Shown here: piece by piece, positions 32,896 through 43,711 of the stretch | Layout: every line of letters begins with the position of its first letter | Position numbering within the stretch: position 1 is the stretch's first letter | Source of the DNA: Rhodovulum robiginosum | Lineage (GTDB): Bacteria > Pseudomonadota > Alphaproteobacteria > Rhodobacterales > Rhodobacteraceae | Direction: 5' to 3' | Assembly (NCBI RefSeq): GCF_003944755.1 | Contig: NZ_RWGU01000051.1 | Coordinates: 1-64,000 of the forward strand | DNA length: 64,000 nucleotides | Notes under the pieces: model-generated | Seen by the model: the letters and a program-made list of their open reading frames with translations, nothing else | What the model was told of the DNA's origin: nothing | Databases searched by the model: none | Position numbers and translations under genes: made by a program

Positions 32896-35833
32896 GGGGG
32901 CCGCACCGCGCCTGTTCGGCCTGCCGCCCGGTGCGGATTTCCCCGCCGAGCTGGTGATCGGGCTGGAACAGAGACTGAAAGACCGCCCGCCCGAGGCGCT
33001 GGCCCGCGTCGAGCTGTTCGTCAACACGCGGCGGATGCAGCGGCGCATTCGGGCCTTGCTGACGCGCGGGGGGGCGCGTCTGTTGCCGCGCATCCGGCTG
33101 ATCACCGATCTTTCCAACGCCCCTGGCGAGGCCGACCTGCCCCCGCCGGTGCGGCCGCTGCGCCGCCGGCTGGAACTGGCCCAGCTGGTCGAGGCGCTGC
33201 TCACCGCCCATCCCGAGCTTGCGCCGCGCGCGGCGGCCTTCGACCTGGCCGACAGCCTGGCCGCGCTGATGGACGAGATGCAGGGCGAGGGCGTGGCGCC
33301 CGAGGTGCTGCACGGCCTCGATGTCAGCGAGATGTCGGCCCATTGGGCCCGCAGCCGTGCCTTCATCGACCTGGTCGAGCGCTATGTCAGCCCCGGCGCG
33401 GCCGAGCCGCCCGATGCCGAGGGGCGGCGGCGGCAGGTGATCGAACGGCTGGCCGCGCGCTGGGAAACCGACCCGCCCGCGCATCCGGTGATCGTTGCGG
33501 GCTCGACCGGGTCGCGGGGGGCGACGGCGCTGTTCATGCAGGCGGTGGCGCGGCTGCCCCAGGGGGCGCTGGTGTTGCCGGGCTTCGACTTCGACCAGCC
33601 GGCGCAGGTCTGGGCCGGGCTCGACGACGCGATGACTGCCGAGGACCATCCGCAATACCGGTTCCGCCTGTTGATGGAGATGCTGGGCGCTGGCCCCGGC
33701 GACGTGCGCCCCTGGCACGCGCGGGCCGCGGCCCCCTGCCCCGCGCGCAACCGGCTGGTCTCGCTCGCGCTGCGGCCGGCGCCGGTGACCGATCAGTGGC
33801 GCGACGAGGGCCGCGGCCTGAGCGACATGGCCGAGGCCACGGCGGACATGACCCTGATCGAGGCGCCCTCGCCCCGGACCGAGGCCGCGGCGATCGCGGC
33901 GCGGCTGCGCAAGGCACGGCAAGACGGGGTCACGGCGGCGCTGATCACCCCCGACCGGATGCTGACGCGGCAGGTGACCGCCGCGCTGGACCGCTGGGGT
34001 ATAGAACCCGACGACAGCGCCGGTGTGCCCCTGCCGCTGTCCGCGCCGGGGCGGTTCCTGCGGCAAGTCGCGGCGCTTTTCGGCGCGCCGCTGACAGGGG
34101 CGGCGCTGTTGGCGCTGCTCAAGCACCCTTTGGCCGCCTCGGTTTCCGGTGTCCGTGGCCCACACATGATCTGGACGCGCGAGCTGGAGCTGAGCCTGCG
34201 CCGCCATGGCCCGGCCTTTCCCGACGCTGCGGCGCTGGTGGCATGGGCCGCCAAGAGGCCGGAGGACGGGCGCGCCGCGTGGGCCGACTGGCTGGCCGGG
34301 TTGCTGGCCGGGCTGGCCGAGACCGGCGCGCGGCCCCTTGAGGATCATCTCGCCGCCCACCTCGCCCTGGCCGAGGCGCTCGCCGCCGGGCCGGGCGGAG
34401 AGGGCAGCGGCGCGCTGTGGGACGAGGCCGCCGGGCGCGAGGCAAGAAAGGCCTGCACCGCGCTGGCCGACGCCGCGCCCCATGGCGGCAGCCTGACACC
34501 CACGGATTACGCGAGCCTGTTCCAGGCGGTCCTGCAACGCGACGAGGTGCGCAACCCGGTAGAGCCCGATCCCGGCGTGATGATCTGGGGCACCCTCGAG
34601 GCGCGGGTGCAGGGCGCCGATCTGGTGATCCTCGGCGGGCTCAACGAAGGGGTCTGGCCCGAATCCGCCCCGCCCGACCCCTGGCTCAACCGGCAGATGC
34701 GGGTGCAGGCGGGGCTGCTCTTGCCCGAGCGGCGGATCGGGCTGTCGGCGCATGATTTTCAACAGGCGGTGGCGGCGCGCGAGGTGGTGCTGTCGCGCGC
34801 GGTGCGCAATGCCGAGGCCGAGACGGTGCCCTCTCGCTGGCTGAACCGGCTGCAAAACCTGATGGGCGGGCTCGACGCGCAGGGCGGGCCAGAGGCGCTG
34901 AAGGCAATGCGCGCGCGGGGGGCCGATTGGGTGCGCCTTGGCGCCGCGCTCGACCGGCCCGACGCGCCGGTGCCCCCCTGCCCTCGCCCCTCGCCCCGCC
35001 CGCCGGTCGAGGCCCGGCCGAAAAAGCTGCCGGTGACCGGCGTCGAGCGGCTGATCCGCGACCCCTACGCGATCTACGCCCGTTACATATTGAACCTGCG
35101 CCCGCTGGACCCCCTGACGCGGCAGGCCGATGCGCCGCTCCGGGGCACGCTGCTGCACGAGGTTCTCGAACGGTTTCTTGAGGCCGGAATCGACCCTGAC
35201 CCGGCCCAAGCCACGGCCGATCTGCTGCGCCACGCCGACGAGGTCTTTGCCGAACAGGCCCCCTGGCCCGCCGCCCGGCGGCTGTGGCGGGCCCGGCTGG
35301 CGCGGGTGGCCGGCTGGTTTCTGGCCGGCGAAGCGCGGCGAAGCGCCCAGGGCCGCTGGATCGCGCTGGAACGCTGGGGCGAGGTCCCGCTTGCCAACGG
35401 TTTCACCCTCAGCGCCGAGGCCGACCGCATCGACCGGCTGACTGACGGGCGGCTGGCGATCTACGACTACAAGACCGGCACGCCCCCCACCCTGAAATCG
35501 ATGGAAGCCTTCGACAAGCAGCTCTTGCTGGAGGCCGGGATTGCCGAGCGCGGCGGTTTTAAGGACATCCCGGCCGCGCCGGTGGCCCATGTGGCCTATC
35601 TGGGCCTCGGGGCAAAGCCGGCCGAGGTGGTCAACACGCTGGCAGACGGGCTGACCGACCGCACCTGGGAAGAGCTGACACGTCTGACCGGCCGCTACCA
35701 GGACCGCGCGCTCGGCTATACCGCGCGCAACCACTTGCAGCGCCAAACTGAGGTCACCGATTACGACGGGCTGTCGCGCTATGGCGAATGGGACGAAAGC
35801 CAGCCGCCCGAGCCAGAGGAGGTAGGCGAATGA
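32888..35833 (+). CDS. addB: ATP-dependent helicase-nuclease subunit AddB
   Basis: 981 residues, the B subunit of the AddAB helicase-nuclease that processes double-strand DNA ends for RecA recombination (the alphaproteobacterial RecBCD equivalent). The N-terminal half is inactivated-helicase-like (FVNTRRMQRRIRALL, ARSRAFIDLVERY). The C-terminal RecB-type nuclease (about 725-930) has HEVLERFLEAG and the catalytic EADRIDRLTDGRLAIYDYKTG region. The four-Cys iron-sulfur cluster of Bacillus AddB is not evident, as usual for the proteobacterial type. It starts within the end of murU and overlaps addA by four bases. Confidence 0.95.
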   Translation: MLEGAAPRLFGLPPGADFPAELVIGLEQRLKDRPPEALARVELFVNTRRMQRRIRALLTRGGARLLPRIRLITDLSNAPGEADLPPPVRPLRRRLELAQLVEALLTAHPELAPRAAAFDLADSLAALMDEMQGEGVAPEVLHGLDVSEMSAHWARSRAFIDLVERYVSPGAAEPPDAEGRRRQVIERLAARWETDPPAHPVIVAGSTGSRGATALFMQAVARLPQGALVLPGFDFDQPAQVWAGLDDAMTAEDHPQYRFRLLMEMLGAGPGDVRPWHARAAAPCPARNRLVSLALRPAPVTDQWRDEGRGLSDMAEATADMTLIEAPSPRTEAAAIAARLRKARQDGVTAALITPDRMLTRQVTAALDRWGIEPDDSAGVPLPLSAPGRFLRQVAALFGAPLTGAALLALLKHPLAASVSGVRGPHMIWTRELELSLRRHGPAFPDAAALVAWAAKRPEDGRAAWADWLAGLLAGLAETGARPLEDHLAAHLALAEALAAGPGGEGSGALWDEAAGREARKACTALADAAPHGGSLTPTDYASLFQAVLQRDEVRNPVEPDPGVMIWGTLEARVQGADLVILGGLNEGVWPESAPPDPWLNRQMRVQAGLLLPERRIGLSAHDFQQAVAAREVVLSRAVRNAEAETVPSRWLNRLQNLMGGLDAQGGPEALKAMRARGADWVRLGAALDRPDAPVPPCPRPSPRPPVEARPKKLPVTGVERLIRDPYAIYARYILNLRPLDPLTRQADAPLRGTLLHEVLERFLEAGIDPDPAQATADLLRHADEVFAEQAPWPAARRLWRARLARVAGWFLAGEARRSAQGRWIALERWGEVPLANGFTLSAEADRIDRLTDGRLAIYDYKTGTPPTLKSMEAFDKQLLLEAGIAERGGFKDIPAAPVAHVAYLGLGAKPAEVVNTLADGLTDRTWEELTRLTGRYQDRALGYTARNHLQRQTEVTDYDGLSRYGEWDESQPPEPEEVGE

Positions 35834-38800
35834 CGCGCGACGCGGCCACCGAACGGCAGGTGCAGGCGGCGCGGCCGGACTGTTCCACGTGGCTGTCGGC
35901 CAATGCGGGCTCGGGCAAGACGCGGGTGCTGACCGACCGGGTGGCGCGGCTCTTGCTGAACGAGGTGCCGCCCCAGCGCATCCTGTGCCTGACCTACACC
36001 AAGGCCGCGGCCAGCGAGATGCAGAACCGGCTTTTCCGCCGGCTGGGCGCCTGGGCGATGCTGGACGACGCGCCGCTGAGGGACGAATTGCGCCAGCTTG
36101 GGGTCGATTCAGGCATCGGCGAAGCAATGTTGCGCCGCGCGCGGCGGCTGTTCGCCCGGGCGATCGAGACGCCGGGCGGGCTGAAGATCCAGACCATCCA
36201 CTCCTTTTGCGCCGGGCTCTTGCGGCGGTTTCCGCTCGAGGCGGGGGTGTCGCCGCAATTTTCCGAGATGGACGACCGCGCCGCGCGGCACCTGCGCGCC
36301 GAGATCGTCGAGGAGATCGCCAACGGCCCCGAGGTCGCCGCCTTCGACGCGCTGGCCGAGTGGCATACGAGCGACGATCTGGACGGGCTGACCGCCGAGA
36401 TCGCCGGGCGTCGGGCCGCGTTTGCCGACCGGCCCGACGCCGGCGCGCTGTGGCGGCAGTTCGGGCTCGCGCCAGGCACCGACGCGGCCGACGTGTTGGC
36501 CGGGGTGTTTCTGGGCGGCGAGGCCGGGCTGCTGGCGCGGCTGGGCAGGGCGATGGCGGCCGGCAGTACGAATGACATCAGGGCCGCGGACAAGCTGGCC
36601 GAACTCGACCCGTCCCGCCCCGACCTGGCGCTATTGAAGGGCCTTGAGGGTCTGTTTCTGACCGGCGAGGGGGCCAAGGCGCCGTTCAGCGCCAAGATCG
36701 GGAGTTTTCCGACCAAGACGACCCGCGGAACCCTTGGCCCCGACCTCGACGCGCTCGACGCGCTGATGGCGCGGGTCGAGGCCGCCCGGCACCGCCGCAT
36801 CGCATTGGCCGCCGCTCAGCGAACGCTGGCGCTGCACCGCTTTGCCGCGGTGTTCCTGCCCGCCTACGCGGCGCGGAAAGAGGCCCGCGGATGGCTGGAT
36901 TTCGACGACCTGATCCTGAAGGCCCGCGCACTCCTGACCGACCCCGGCGTGGCGCAATGGGTGCTGTTCCGCCTCGATGGCGGGATCGACCATATCCTGG
37001 TCGACGAGGCGCAGGACACCAGCCCCGTGCAGTGGGAGGTGATCGACCTGCTGAGCCACGAGTTTACCACCGGGTACGGCGCGCGGAACGACGTGGCGCG
37101 GACGATCTTCGTGGTGGGGGACAAGAAACAGTCGATCTATTCCTTCCAGGGGGCCGACCCGGAAGAGTTCGACCGGATGAAGGATCACGTCGCCGGCCGG
37201 CTGGGAAATGTGGCTCTATCCTTGCAGGATTTGCAGCTGGAATATTCCTTCCGCTCGGCCGATGCGGTGCTGCGGCTGGTCGATTGCACCTTTCCAGAGG
37301 GCGCCCGGCAGGGGCTTGGGCGCGAGATGCTGCACCGCGCCTTCCGTGCCGAGATGCCGGGCCGCGTCGACCTCTGGCCGCTGGTCGAACGCAGCGAGAA
37401 CCCGGAAAAACCCCATTGGGCCGACCCCGTCGACATGCTGACGCCCGAGCATCACACCGCGCGCCTGGCCCGGCGCGTGGCAGAGCAGATCCGGGCGATG
37501 GTCGAGGGCGGCGCGGCGCTGTGGGACGCGCCGAAAGACGGGCCGGCGCGCCGGCGACCGGTCACCGAGGGCGACGTGCTGATCCTGGTCCAGCGCCGGT
37601 CGGACCTGTTTCACGAGATCATCCGGGCCTGCAAATCGGAGGGGCTGGCGGTGGCGGGCGCCGACCGGCTGAAGATCGGCGGCGAAATGGCGGTGCGCGA
37701 CCTGACCGCGCTTTTATCCTTCCTCGCCACACCCGAGGACAGCCTGTCGCTGGCCGCGGCCCTGCGCTCACCGCTGTTCGGCTGGGGCGAGGGGGCGGTT
37801 TACGACCTGGCGCAGGGGCGCGGCAAGCAATATCTCTGGCAGGTTCTGCGAGCCCGCGATTGCGCTGAATCAGAGACGCTTTCAGCGTTGCTGGACGATG
37901 CCGATTTCCTGCGCCCCTACGACCTGATCGACCGCATCCTCACCCGCCATGACGGGCGGCGACGGCTGATCGCGCGGCTGGGCGAAGAGGCCGAGGACGG
38001 CATCGACGCGCTGCTCGCCCAGGCGCTGGCCTACGAGCGGATGGAGGTGCCATCGCTGACCGGGTTCCTTGCCTGGATGGAAAGCGACGAGGTCGAGATC
38101 AAGCGCCAGCTCGACAGCGCGGGCAACCGGCTGCGCGTGATGACGGTGCATGGCGCCAAGGGGCTGGAGGCGCCCATCGTGATCCTTCCCGACACGCTGG
38201 CAGGCGAGGCGCGGCTGCGCGCCCAGGTGGTGGCGGGCGACGGCGGCCAGCCGCTGTGGCGCGGGCCCGCGGACCAAAGCCCGCCAGCCGAGGCCGAGGC
38301 CGTCGAGGCGCTGCGCGTCCGGCAGGAGGAAGAGCGCGCCCGGCTGCTCTACGTGGCGATGACCCGGGCCGAGCAATGGCTGATCGTCTGCGGCGCGGGA
38401 GAGGCGCCCAAATCAGGGACGAGTTGGTACCAGAAGGTCGCGGCAGGAATGGAACGCTCGGGCGCGCTGCCGTTCGATTTCGGGTTCGGTGAAGGCAAGC
38501 GGCTGGAGACCGGCGACTGGGCGGCGGGCGATTTGCACGCGCCCGACCGGACAGAGCCCGAGGCCCCCGCCCTGCCCGGCTGGGCCACGGCGCGCGCCAC
38601 CCCGCCGCCGCGCGCACCGCAGCCGCTGTCGCCCTCCGATCTGGGCGGGGACAAGGCGCTGCCGGGCGAGGCGGCCGGGCGCGATGCCGAGGCGGCGAAG
38701 GCGCGCGGCACCTGGGTACATGCGCTGCTGGAACATCTGCCCGGCAACCCCCGGCCGGACCGCGCGGCGGTGGCTGCGCAGATCCTGGCCGCTATCGACC

Positions 38801-39210
38801 CGCCCGCGCCGGACGCCGCCCTGCCCGACCTGCTGGAAGAGGCCGAGCGGGTGCTGGACGCGCCCCACCTGGCCAAGATCTTCGCGCCCGAAACGCTGGC
38901 CGAGGTCGAGATCGCGGCCGATCTGCCCGCGTTCGCCCCACGAATGCTGGAAGGCACCATCGACCGCTTGCTGATCGGGCCGGACCGCGTGCTGGCGGTC
39001 GATTTCAAGACCAACGCCGTTGTGCCGGCCAGCCCCGAGGACGTGCCCGAGGGGCTGTTGCGCCAGATGGGCGCCTATGCCGCCGCGCTGGCGCAGATCT
39101 ATCCGGGGCGAACGGTGGAAACCGCGATCCTCTGGACGCGGGCGGTCGACCTGATGCCGCTGCCCGACGCGCTGATCACGGCTGCGCTGGGCCGGGCCGC
39201 TCCGGCTTGA
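35830..39210 (+). CDS. addA: ATP-dependent helicase-nuclease subunit AddA
   Basis: 1126 residues. UvrD-type superfamily 1 helicase with Walker A NAGSGKT (residues 25-31), [16 protein letters not shown], the DEAQD box ([16 protein letters not shown] near residue 395), [13 protein letters not shown], and the helicase motif [15 protein letters not shown]. The C-terminal nuclease has [21 protein letters not shown]. AddA supplies the helicase motor and one nuclease. The ATG at 35830 overlaps the addB stop in ATGA. A longer in-frame start at 35788 would lie inside addB. It is followed by trxA after 59 bases. Confidence 0.97.
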   Translation: MTRDAATERQVQAARPDCSTWLSANAGSGKTRVLTDRVARLLLNEVPPQRILCLTYTKAAASEMQNRLFRRLGAWAMLDDAPLRDELRQLGVDSGIGEAMLRRARRLFARAIETPGGLKIQTIHSFCAGLLRRFPLEAGVSPQFSEMDDRAARHLRAEIVEEIANGPEVAAFDALAEWHTSDDLDGLTAEIAGRRAAFADRPDAGALWRQFGLAPGTDAADVLAGVFLGGEAGLLARLGRAMAAGSTNDIRAADKLAELDPSRPDLALLKGLEGLFLTGEGAKAPFSAKIGSFPTKTTRGTLGPDLDALDALMARVEAARHRRIALAAAQRTLALHRFAAVFLPAYAARKEARGWLDFDDLILKARALLTDPGVAQWVLFRLDGGIDHILVDEAQDTSPVQWEVIDLLSHEFTTGYGARNDVARTIFVVGDKKQSIYSFQGADPEEFDRMKDHVAGRLGNVALSLQDLQLEYSFRSADAVLRLVDCTFPEGARQGLGREMLHRAFRAEMPGRVDLWPLVERSENPEKPHWADPVDMLTPEHHTARLARRVAEQIRAMVEGGAALWDAPKDGPARRRPVTEGDVLILVQRRSDLFHEIIRACKSEGLAVAGADRLKIGGEMAVRDLTALLSFLATPEDSLSLAAALRSPLFGWGEGAVYDLAQGRGKQYLWQVLRARDCAESETLSALLDDADFLRPYDLIDRILTRHDGRRRLIARLGEEAEDGIDALLAQALAYERMEVPSLTGFLAWMESDEVEIKRQLDSAGNRLRVMTVHGAKGLEAPIVILPDTLAGEARLRAQVVAGDGGQPLWRGPADQSPPAEAEAVEALRVRQEEERARLLYVAMTRAEQWLIVCGAGEAPKSGTSWYQKVAAGMERSGALPFDFGFGEGKRLETGDWAAGDLHAPDRTEPEAPALPGWATARATPPPRAPQPLSPSDLGGDKALPGEAAGRDAEAAKARGTWVHALLEHLPGNPRPDRAAVAAQILAAIDPPAPDAALPDLLEEAERVLDAPHLAKIFAPETLAEVEIAADLPAFAPRMLEGTIDRLLIGPDRVLAVDFKTNAVVPASPEDVPEGLLRQMGAYAAALAQIYPGRTVETAILWTRAVDLMPLPDALITAALGRAAPA

Positions 39211-39269
39211 CGCGCCTTGGTGCGCTGCTTACCTTCCGCATCCAATTCCAGGTCTCAAGGAGAGCGCAG

Positions 39270-39590
39270 ATGGCAACCCATGCCGTGACCGACGACACGT
39301 TCGACGCCGAGGTTCGAAAATCCGACATCCCCGTCGTTGTGGATTTCTGGGCAGAGTGGTGCGGCCCCTGCAAGCAGATCGGCCCGGCGCTGGAGGAATT
39401 GTCGAACGAGATGGACGGCCGCATCAAGGTCGTGAAGGTCAATGTCGACGACAACCCCAACAGCCCCGCCCAACTGGGCGTGCGCGGCATTCCCGCCCTG
39501 TTTCTGTTCAAGGACGGGCAGGTGGTTTCCAGCAAGATCGGCGCTGCGCCCAAGGCCGCGCTGCAAAGCTGGATCGAAGAATCGGTCTGA
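39270..39590 (+). CDS. trxA: Thioredoxin 1
   Basis: 106 residues, standard thioredoxin. The active site WCGPC has Cys31 and Cys34 ([13 protein letters not shown]); the cis-Pro is in [11 protein letters not shown]. It reduces protein disulfides with thioredoxin reductase. AAGGAGAGC lies just upstream of the ATG; a longer reading frame starts at 39207, overlapping the addA end, but is not homologous. A strong terminator follows 23 bases downstream. Placement of trxA after addA is typical for this family of bacteria. Confidence 0.98.
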   Translation: MATHAVTDDTFDAEVRKSDIPVVVDFWAEWCGPCKQIGPALEELSNEMDGRIKVVKVNVDDNPNSPAQLGVRGIPALFLFKDGQVVSSKIGAAPKAALQSWIEESV

Positions 39591-39612
39591 GCCACCCCAG
39601 ACGGGCTGAGAC

Positions 39613-39643
39613 AAAGGGGCGCTTCGGCGCCCCTTTCTGCTTT
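39613..39643 (+). terminator. Intrinsic terminator after trxA
   Basis: AAAGGGGCGC-TTCG-GCGCCCCTTT is a perfect 10-bp stem with a stable TTCG tetraloop, followed by CTGCTTT. It likely ends the transcript reading through from addA and trxA. Confidence 0.88.
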
Positions 39644-39648
39644 GCGGC

Positions 39649-39676
39649 TTGTGGGGCAGCATCGGGCACATATATC
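39649..39676 (+). promoter_or_regulatory. Candidate hslVU promoter
   Basis: TTGTGG (39649-39654) and TATATC (39671-39676) are 16 bases apart, 29 bases before hslV. Part of it (CTTGTGG) could be a heat-shock sigma-32 -35 element, but the -10 is not diagnostic. Confidence 0.3.
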
Positions 39677-39705
39677 GGCGCAAACGAGGCAACGGAGGGC
39701 GCCCC

Positions 39706-40266
39706 ATGGCGAACAGCGATTTCCCGGGCTGGCACGGCACCACGATCGTCGGCGTGAAACGCGGGGCCGAGGTGGTGATCGCCGGCGACGGGCAGGTGAG
39801 CCTGGGCCAGACGGTCATCAAGGGCACGGCGCGCAAGGTGCGCCGCCTGTCGCCCGGCGGCTATGACGTGGTGGCGGGGTTTGCAGGCTCGACCGCGGAT
39901 GCCTTTACCCTGCTGGAGCGGCTGGAGTCCAAGCTGGAGGCCACGCCGGGGCAGTTGCAGCGCGCGGCAGTGGAACTGGCCAAGGACTGGCGCACCGACA
40001 AGTACCTGCAAAAGCTCGAGGCCATGCTGATCGTCACCGACGGCGCCGACATGTACGTGATCACCGGGGCAGGCGACGTGCTGGAGCCGGAACATGACGT
40101 GGCCGCCATTGGCTCGGGCGGGAATTTCGCACTCGCCGCGGCGCGGGGGCTGATGGAAAAGACCGAGCTGTCGGCCGAAGAGATCGCGCGCAAGGCAATG
40201 GCGATCGCGGCCGATATCTGCGTCTACACGAATGGCAACCTTACGGTGGAGAGCATCTCGAAATGA
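39706..40266 (+). CDS. hslV: ATP-dependent protease subunit HslV
   Basis: 186 residues, proteolytic subunit of the HslUV (ClpQY) protease. The catalytic Thr is in the segment [11 protein letters not shown]; the 10 or so residues before it form the short N-terminal extension found in alphaproteobacterial HslV, which is removed. [14 protein letters not shown] and [15 protein letters not shown] are conserved family blocks. CGGAGGGCG lies upstream of the ATG at 39706. The stop overlaps hslU in ATGA. The protease degrades misfolded and regulatory proteins, usually under heat stress. Confidence 0.97.
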   Translation: MANSDFPGWHGTTIVGVKRGAEVVIAGDGQVSLGQTVIKGTARKVRRLSPGGYDVVAGFAGSTADAFTLLERLESKLEATPGQLQRAAVELAKDWRTDKYLQKLEAMLIVTDGADMYVITGAGDVLEPEHDVAAIGSGGNFALAAARGLMEKTELSAEEIARKAMAIAADICVYTNGNLTVESISK

Positions 40267-41573
40267 CCGACCTGACCCCCCGCGAGATCGTTTCCGAGCT
40301 CGACCGCTTCATCATCGGGCAGGCCGACGCCAAGCGCGCCGTCGCCGTCGCCTTGCGCAACCGCTGGCGGCGCAAGCAACTGGGCGACGATTTGCGCGAA
40401 GAGGTGTATCCGAAAAACATCCTGATGATCGGGCCCACCGGCGTGGGCAAGACCGAAATATCGCGCCGGCTGGCGCGGCTGGCGCGGGCGCCTTTCATCA
40501 AGGTCGAGGCGACCAAGTTCACCGAGGTGGGCTATGTCGGCCGCGATGTCGAGCAGATCATCCGCGACCTGGTGGACAGCGCCATCGCCCAGACCCGCGA
40601 ATGGATGCGCGAGGACGTCAAGGCGCGCGCGCACGCGGCCGCCGAGGAACGGGTGATCGAGGCCATCGCAGGCACCGACGCCCGCGCGCAGACACGCGAC
40701 ATGTTCCGCAACAAGCTGAAGAAGGGCGAGCTGGACAACACCGAGATCGAGCTGGACATCCAGGACACCTCGAACCCGCTGCCGATGATGGAAATGCCCG
40801 GCATGCCGCCGGGGCAGGGCGGCGGAATGATGAATCTCGGCGATCTGTTCGGCAAGGCCTTCGGCGGGCGCACGGTCAGGCGCAAGATGACCGTGGCCGA
40901 CAGCTATGACATCCTGATCTCGGAAGAGGCCGACAAGCTGCTGGATGACGAGGCGGTCAACCGTACCGCGCTGGAATCGGTACAGGAAAACGGCATCGTC
41001 TTCCTCGACGAGATCGACAAGGTCTGCGCCCGCACCGAGGCCCGCGGCGGCGATGTCAGCCGCGAGGGCGTGCAGCGCGACCTGCTGCCGCTGATCGAGG
41101 GCACGACGGTGTCGACCAAGTACGGGCCGGTCAAGACCGACCACATCCTGTTCATCGCCTCGGGCGCCTTTCACATTGCAAAACCGTCGGACCTGCTGCC
41201 CGAGCTTCAGGGCCGGCTGCCGATCCGGGTCGAGCTGCGCGCCCTGACCGAGGCCGATTTCGTGCGCATCCTGACCGAGACCGACAACGCGCTGACCCGG
41301 CAATATTCCGCCCTGATGAAGACCGAGGATGTCGCGGTGAGCTTTACCGACGAGGGCATCGCGGCGCTGGCGCAGATCGCCGCCGAGGTCAATGAGAGCA
41401 TCGAGAATATCGGTGCGCGGCGGCTTTACACCGTGATGGAGCGCGTGTTCGAGGAGCTCAGCTATACCGCGCCCGACCGCGGCGGCGAGACCGTCGAAGT
41501 CGACGCCGATTTCGTCGAGAAAAACCTTGGCGAGCTGACGCGCTCCGCCGACGTGACCCGGTATATTCTCTGA
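40263..41573 (+). CDS. hslU: ATP-dependent protease ATPase subunit HslU
   Basis: 436 residues, AAA+ unfoldase of HslUV. It shows the N-terminal [17 protein letters not shown], Walker A GPTGVGKT (residues 57-64), the family [18 protein letters not shown] pore region, Walker [10 protein letters not shown], and the C-terminal sensor 2 [16 protein letters not shown] ending in TRYIL. These are complete and in order. The I-domain (about 100-240) has the [10 protein letters not shown] insertion usual in alphaproteobacteria. It overlaps hslV and ends the unit. Confidence 0.98.
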   Translation: MTDLTPREIVSELDRFIIGQADAKRAVAVALRNRWRRKQLGDDLREEVYPKNILMIGPTGVGKTEISRRLARLARAPFIKVEATKFTEVGYVGRDVEQIIRDLVDSAIAQTREWMREDVKARAHAAAEERVIEAIAGTDARAQTRDMFRNKLKKGELDNTEIELDIQDTSNPLPMMEMPGMPPGQGGGMMNLGDLFGKAFGGRTVRRKMTVADSYDILISEEADKLLDDEAVNRTALESVQENGIVFLDEIDKVCARTEARGGDVSREGVQRDLLPLIEGTTVSTKYGPVKTDHILFIASGAFHIAKPSDLLPELQGRLPIRVELRALTEADFVRILTETDNALTRQYSALMKTEDVAVSFTDEGIAALAQIAAEVNESIENIGARRLYTVMERVFEELSYTAPDRGGETVEVDADFVEKNLGELTRSADVTRYIL

Positions 41574-41926
41574 GCGCGCCCTACGGGCGCCAGGCGCGCC
41601 GGCCAGGCCCGCGCAGGCGGGCGGGCATCATCGAGACGGCCGCGGGCGTGGCCGGCCTTGACGTGACGCAGCTGTCTGTGGCCCGGCTCTCGCGCGGGCT
41701 GGGCCAATTTTCCCCCGGTGGTCCACGGTCCTGATTTCGGTACCCGGCGACACCCGCTGCCCGGCGCAGGCGTCCCGCGAAAACCGAACGGGCCGCACCG
41801 GGCTATTGCCGGGACCGGTGCAGACGGTGCAGAACGCACCCGAGGCGATCCTGTCGCCTTTCGCCGCGCTTTCGGCGCAATCATCGCGCGCCCGCCGCTG
41901 GGCCGGCCGCGTTTCGAAAGGCCGTC
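41574..41926. other. Gene-free stretch between hslU and MFS gene
   Basis: 353 very GC-rich bases. A 6-bp stem (GCGCCC-TAC-GGGCGC) lies just after hslU and may be a weak terminator. No frame on either strand has homologous-looking sequence or a ribosome site. It could be decayed coding DNA or the transporter's leader; I see no promoter. Confidence 0.35.
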
Positions 41927-43150
41927 ATGCCGGTTTTGCAGTTCATCTCGGGCAACTGGCGCTGGCTTTCGGCCGGCGCGCTTCTGACCTTTTCGTCGAG
42001 TTTCGGCCAGACCTTCTTCATCTCGATCTTTGCGGGCGAGATCCGCGGCGCCTTTGGCCTCAGCCACGGGGCATGGGGCGCGATCTACACGATGGGCACG
42101 GCGGCCTCGGCGCTTGCGATGGTCTGGGCCGGGGCGCTGACGGACCGCTGGCGGGTGCGCAGCCTGGCGCGGATCGTTCTGGTCTTTCTGGCGACGGCTT
42201 GCCTGGCAATGGCCGCGGTGCCGGGCGCCTGGGCGCTGCCCGTGGTGATCTTCGCGTTGCGCTTTGCGGGGCAGGGGATGTGCAGCCACCTGGCGATGGT
42301 AGCCATGGCGCGCTGGTTTGCGGCCAATCGGGGCCGGGCGCTGTCGATCGCGCTGGTCGGCTTCGCCTTGGGCGAGGCTTTGTTGCCCGTCAGTTTCGTG
42401 GCGCTGATGCCGTTCGTGGGCTGGCGCAGCCTGTGGGTCGCGGCGGCGGTGATGGCGCTCGTTGCGCTGCCCGTTCTCGCCTTTCTGCTGCGCCAGGAGC
42501 GGACGCCGCAATCGCACGCCGCCGCCAGCCAGAGCCTCGGGATGGGCGGCCGGCACTGGCCCCGCCGCGCCGTGCTGCGCCACTGGCTGTTCTGGATGAT
42601 GGTCCCCGCGCTGCTGGGCCCGGCGGCCTTCGTCACGTCGTTCTTCTTTCAGCAGGTGCATCTGGCCGAGGTCAAAGGCTGGGAGCACGTGCAACTCGTG
42701 GCACTGTTCCCGCTCGCCACCGGGGCGGGACTTATATCGATGTTCGGCGCGGGCTGGGCGATCGACCGGTTTGGAACCGCCCGGCTGATGCCGCTCTACC
42801 AAGTGCCGATCGTGGTTGCGTTTCTGATTTTCTGGCAGGCCGAGGGGCTGGGCGCCGCCGCGGTGGGGCTGACCTTCATGGCGATCACCATCGGCGCGAA
42901 TTCGACCTTGCCGGCGGCGTTCTGGGCCGAATTCTACGGAACGGCGCATCTGGGTGCGGTCAAGGCCATGGGATCGGCCGTGATGGTTCTGGGCACGGCG
43001 CTGGGGCCGGGGCTGACCGGGGCGCTGATCGACCTTGGGCTGCCCTTTCCGGCGCAAATGCCGGCGATTGCCGCCTATTTCGCGCTGGCCTCGGCGCTGG
43101 TTCTGGCGGGTACGCTGCGCGCGCGGCGCGACCTACCGGTGGCGGCGTAG
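41927..43150 (+). CDS. MFS transporter
   Basis: 407 residues with 12 predicted membrane helices and the standard MFS two-bundle layout. The loop between helices 2 and 3 has a motif-A-like AGALTDRWRVR (the GxxxDR core), and the second half repeats it as AGWAIDRFGTAR. Substrate is unknown. Near the N-terminus, FGQTFFISIFAGEIRGAFGLSHG resembles the monocarboxylate/oxalate-type MFS proteins common in Rhodobacteraceae. It ends with an 18-base convergent overlap into the Smr-domain gene. No regulator is adjacent. Confidence 0.85.
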   Translation: MPVLQFISGNWRWLSAGALLTFSSSFGQTFFISIFAGEIRGAFGLSHGAWGAIYTMGTAASALAMVWAGALTDRWRVRSLARIVLVFLATACLAMAAVPGAWALPVVIFALRFAGQGMCSHLAMVAMARWFAANRGRALSIALVGFALGEALLPVSFVALMPFVGWRSLWVAAAVMALVALPVLAFLLRQERTPQSHAAASQSLGMGGRHWPRRAVLRHWLFWMMVPALLGPAAFVTSFFFQQVHLAEVKGWEHVQLVALFPLATGAGLISMFGAGWAIDRFGTARLMPLYQVPIVVAFLIFWQAEGLGAAAVGLTFMAITIGANSTLPAAFWAEFYGTAHLGAVKAMGSAVMVLGTALGPGLTGALIDLGLPFPAQMPAIAAYFALASALVLAGTLRARRDLPVAA

Positions 43151-43708
43151 ATAGACGTAATAGGCCCCGGCGCCGCCATGCTTGCGGTGCGCCTCGGTCA
43201 CCTGCAGCACGAGGCCGGCCAGCGGCGGCGCGCCCAGCCAGGCCGGAACCTGGTGTTTCAGCACGCCCCTGCGCTGGGGAACCGGGCCGCCCTCGTCCCT
43301 GTCCCTGCCCTTTCCGGTGATCACGAGGACCAGCCGCTTGCCGTCGGAATGGGCGCGGCGGACAAAGCCGGTCAGCGCCGGGTGCGCCTGCGCCAGCGTC
43401 ATGCCGTGCAGATCGATCCGGGCCTCGGGCACCAGTTTGCCGCCCTTCATCCTGAGAAAGGATTTGCGGTCCATCCTGATCGGCGCGTGGGTCGGCCGCG
43501 CGCCCGGCTCGGCGGTGGCGTCCGGCGCCCGCTCGCCCACGCGAAACTCCGGCAGGCGGGGCGGGGGTGGGGTGCGGTCGGCGGGTTCCGGGCTGCGGCC
43601 AAGCTCGGGGCGGGGCCCGGTGCCATGAAGGGGCGTGGCGCTGTCGGCCACCTTTCGCCAGAGCGCGCGGTCTTCGGCGCTAAGGGTTCCGGGCCGCCGC
43701 CGCGCCAT
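43133..43708 (-). CDS. Smr domain protein (MutS2 C-terminal-like)
   Basis: 191 residues. A charged, Pro-rich N-terminal half is followed by the Smr domain (about 95-190) with IDLHGMTLAQAHPAL (the conserved DLHG) and the Gly-rich VLVITGKGR loop, then the AGAYYVYLRR end. Smr domains nick or bind branched DNA or act as RNA endonucleases; a DLHG-to-TGKG pair is needed for activity and both are present. It overlaps the MFS gene end and is three bases after the mltA stop. It is the third gene of the tim44-mltA-smr unit, an order seen widely in alphaproteobacteria. Confidence 0.9.
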   Translation of the reverse strand: MARRRPGTLSAEDRALWRKVADSATPLHGTGPRPELGRSPEPADRTPPPPRLPEFRVGERAPDATAEPGARPTHAPIRMDRKSFLRMKGGKLVPEARIDLHGMTLAQAHPALTGFVRRAHSDGKRLVLVITGKGRDRDEGGPVPQRRGVLKHQVPAWLGAPPLAGLVLQVTEAHRKHGGAGAYYVYLRRHR

Positions 43709-43711
43709 CCC

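Noticed and set aside
32759-36127. A very long open frame (1122 codons) on the minus strand across addB
   Set aside because: It mirrors addB, whose helicase-nuclease motifs are clear. The frame is Arg/Pro/Gly/Gln-rich without a recognisable domain and results from high GC at third codon positions.
41574-41926. An additional gene between hslU and the MFS transporter
   Set aside because: Short frames exist in this GC-rich interval but none has a ribosome site or motif, and the longest continue into the transporter in the wrong frame.
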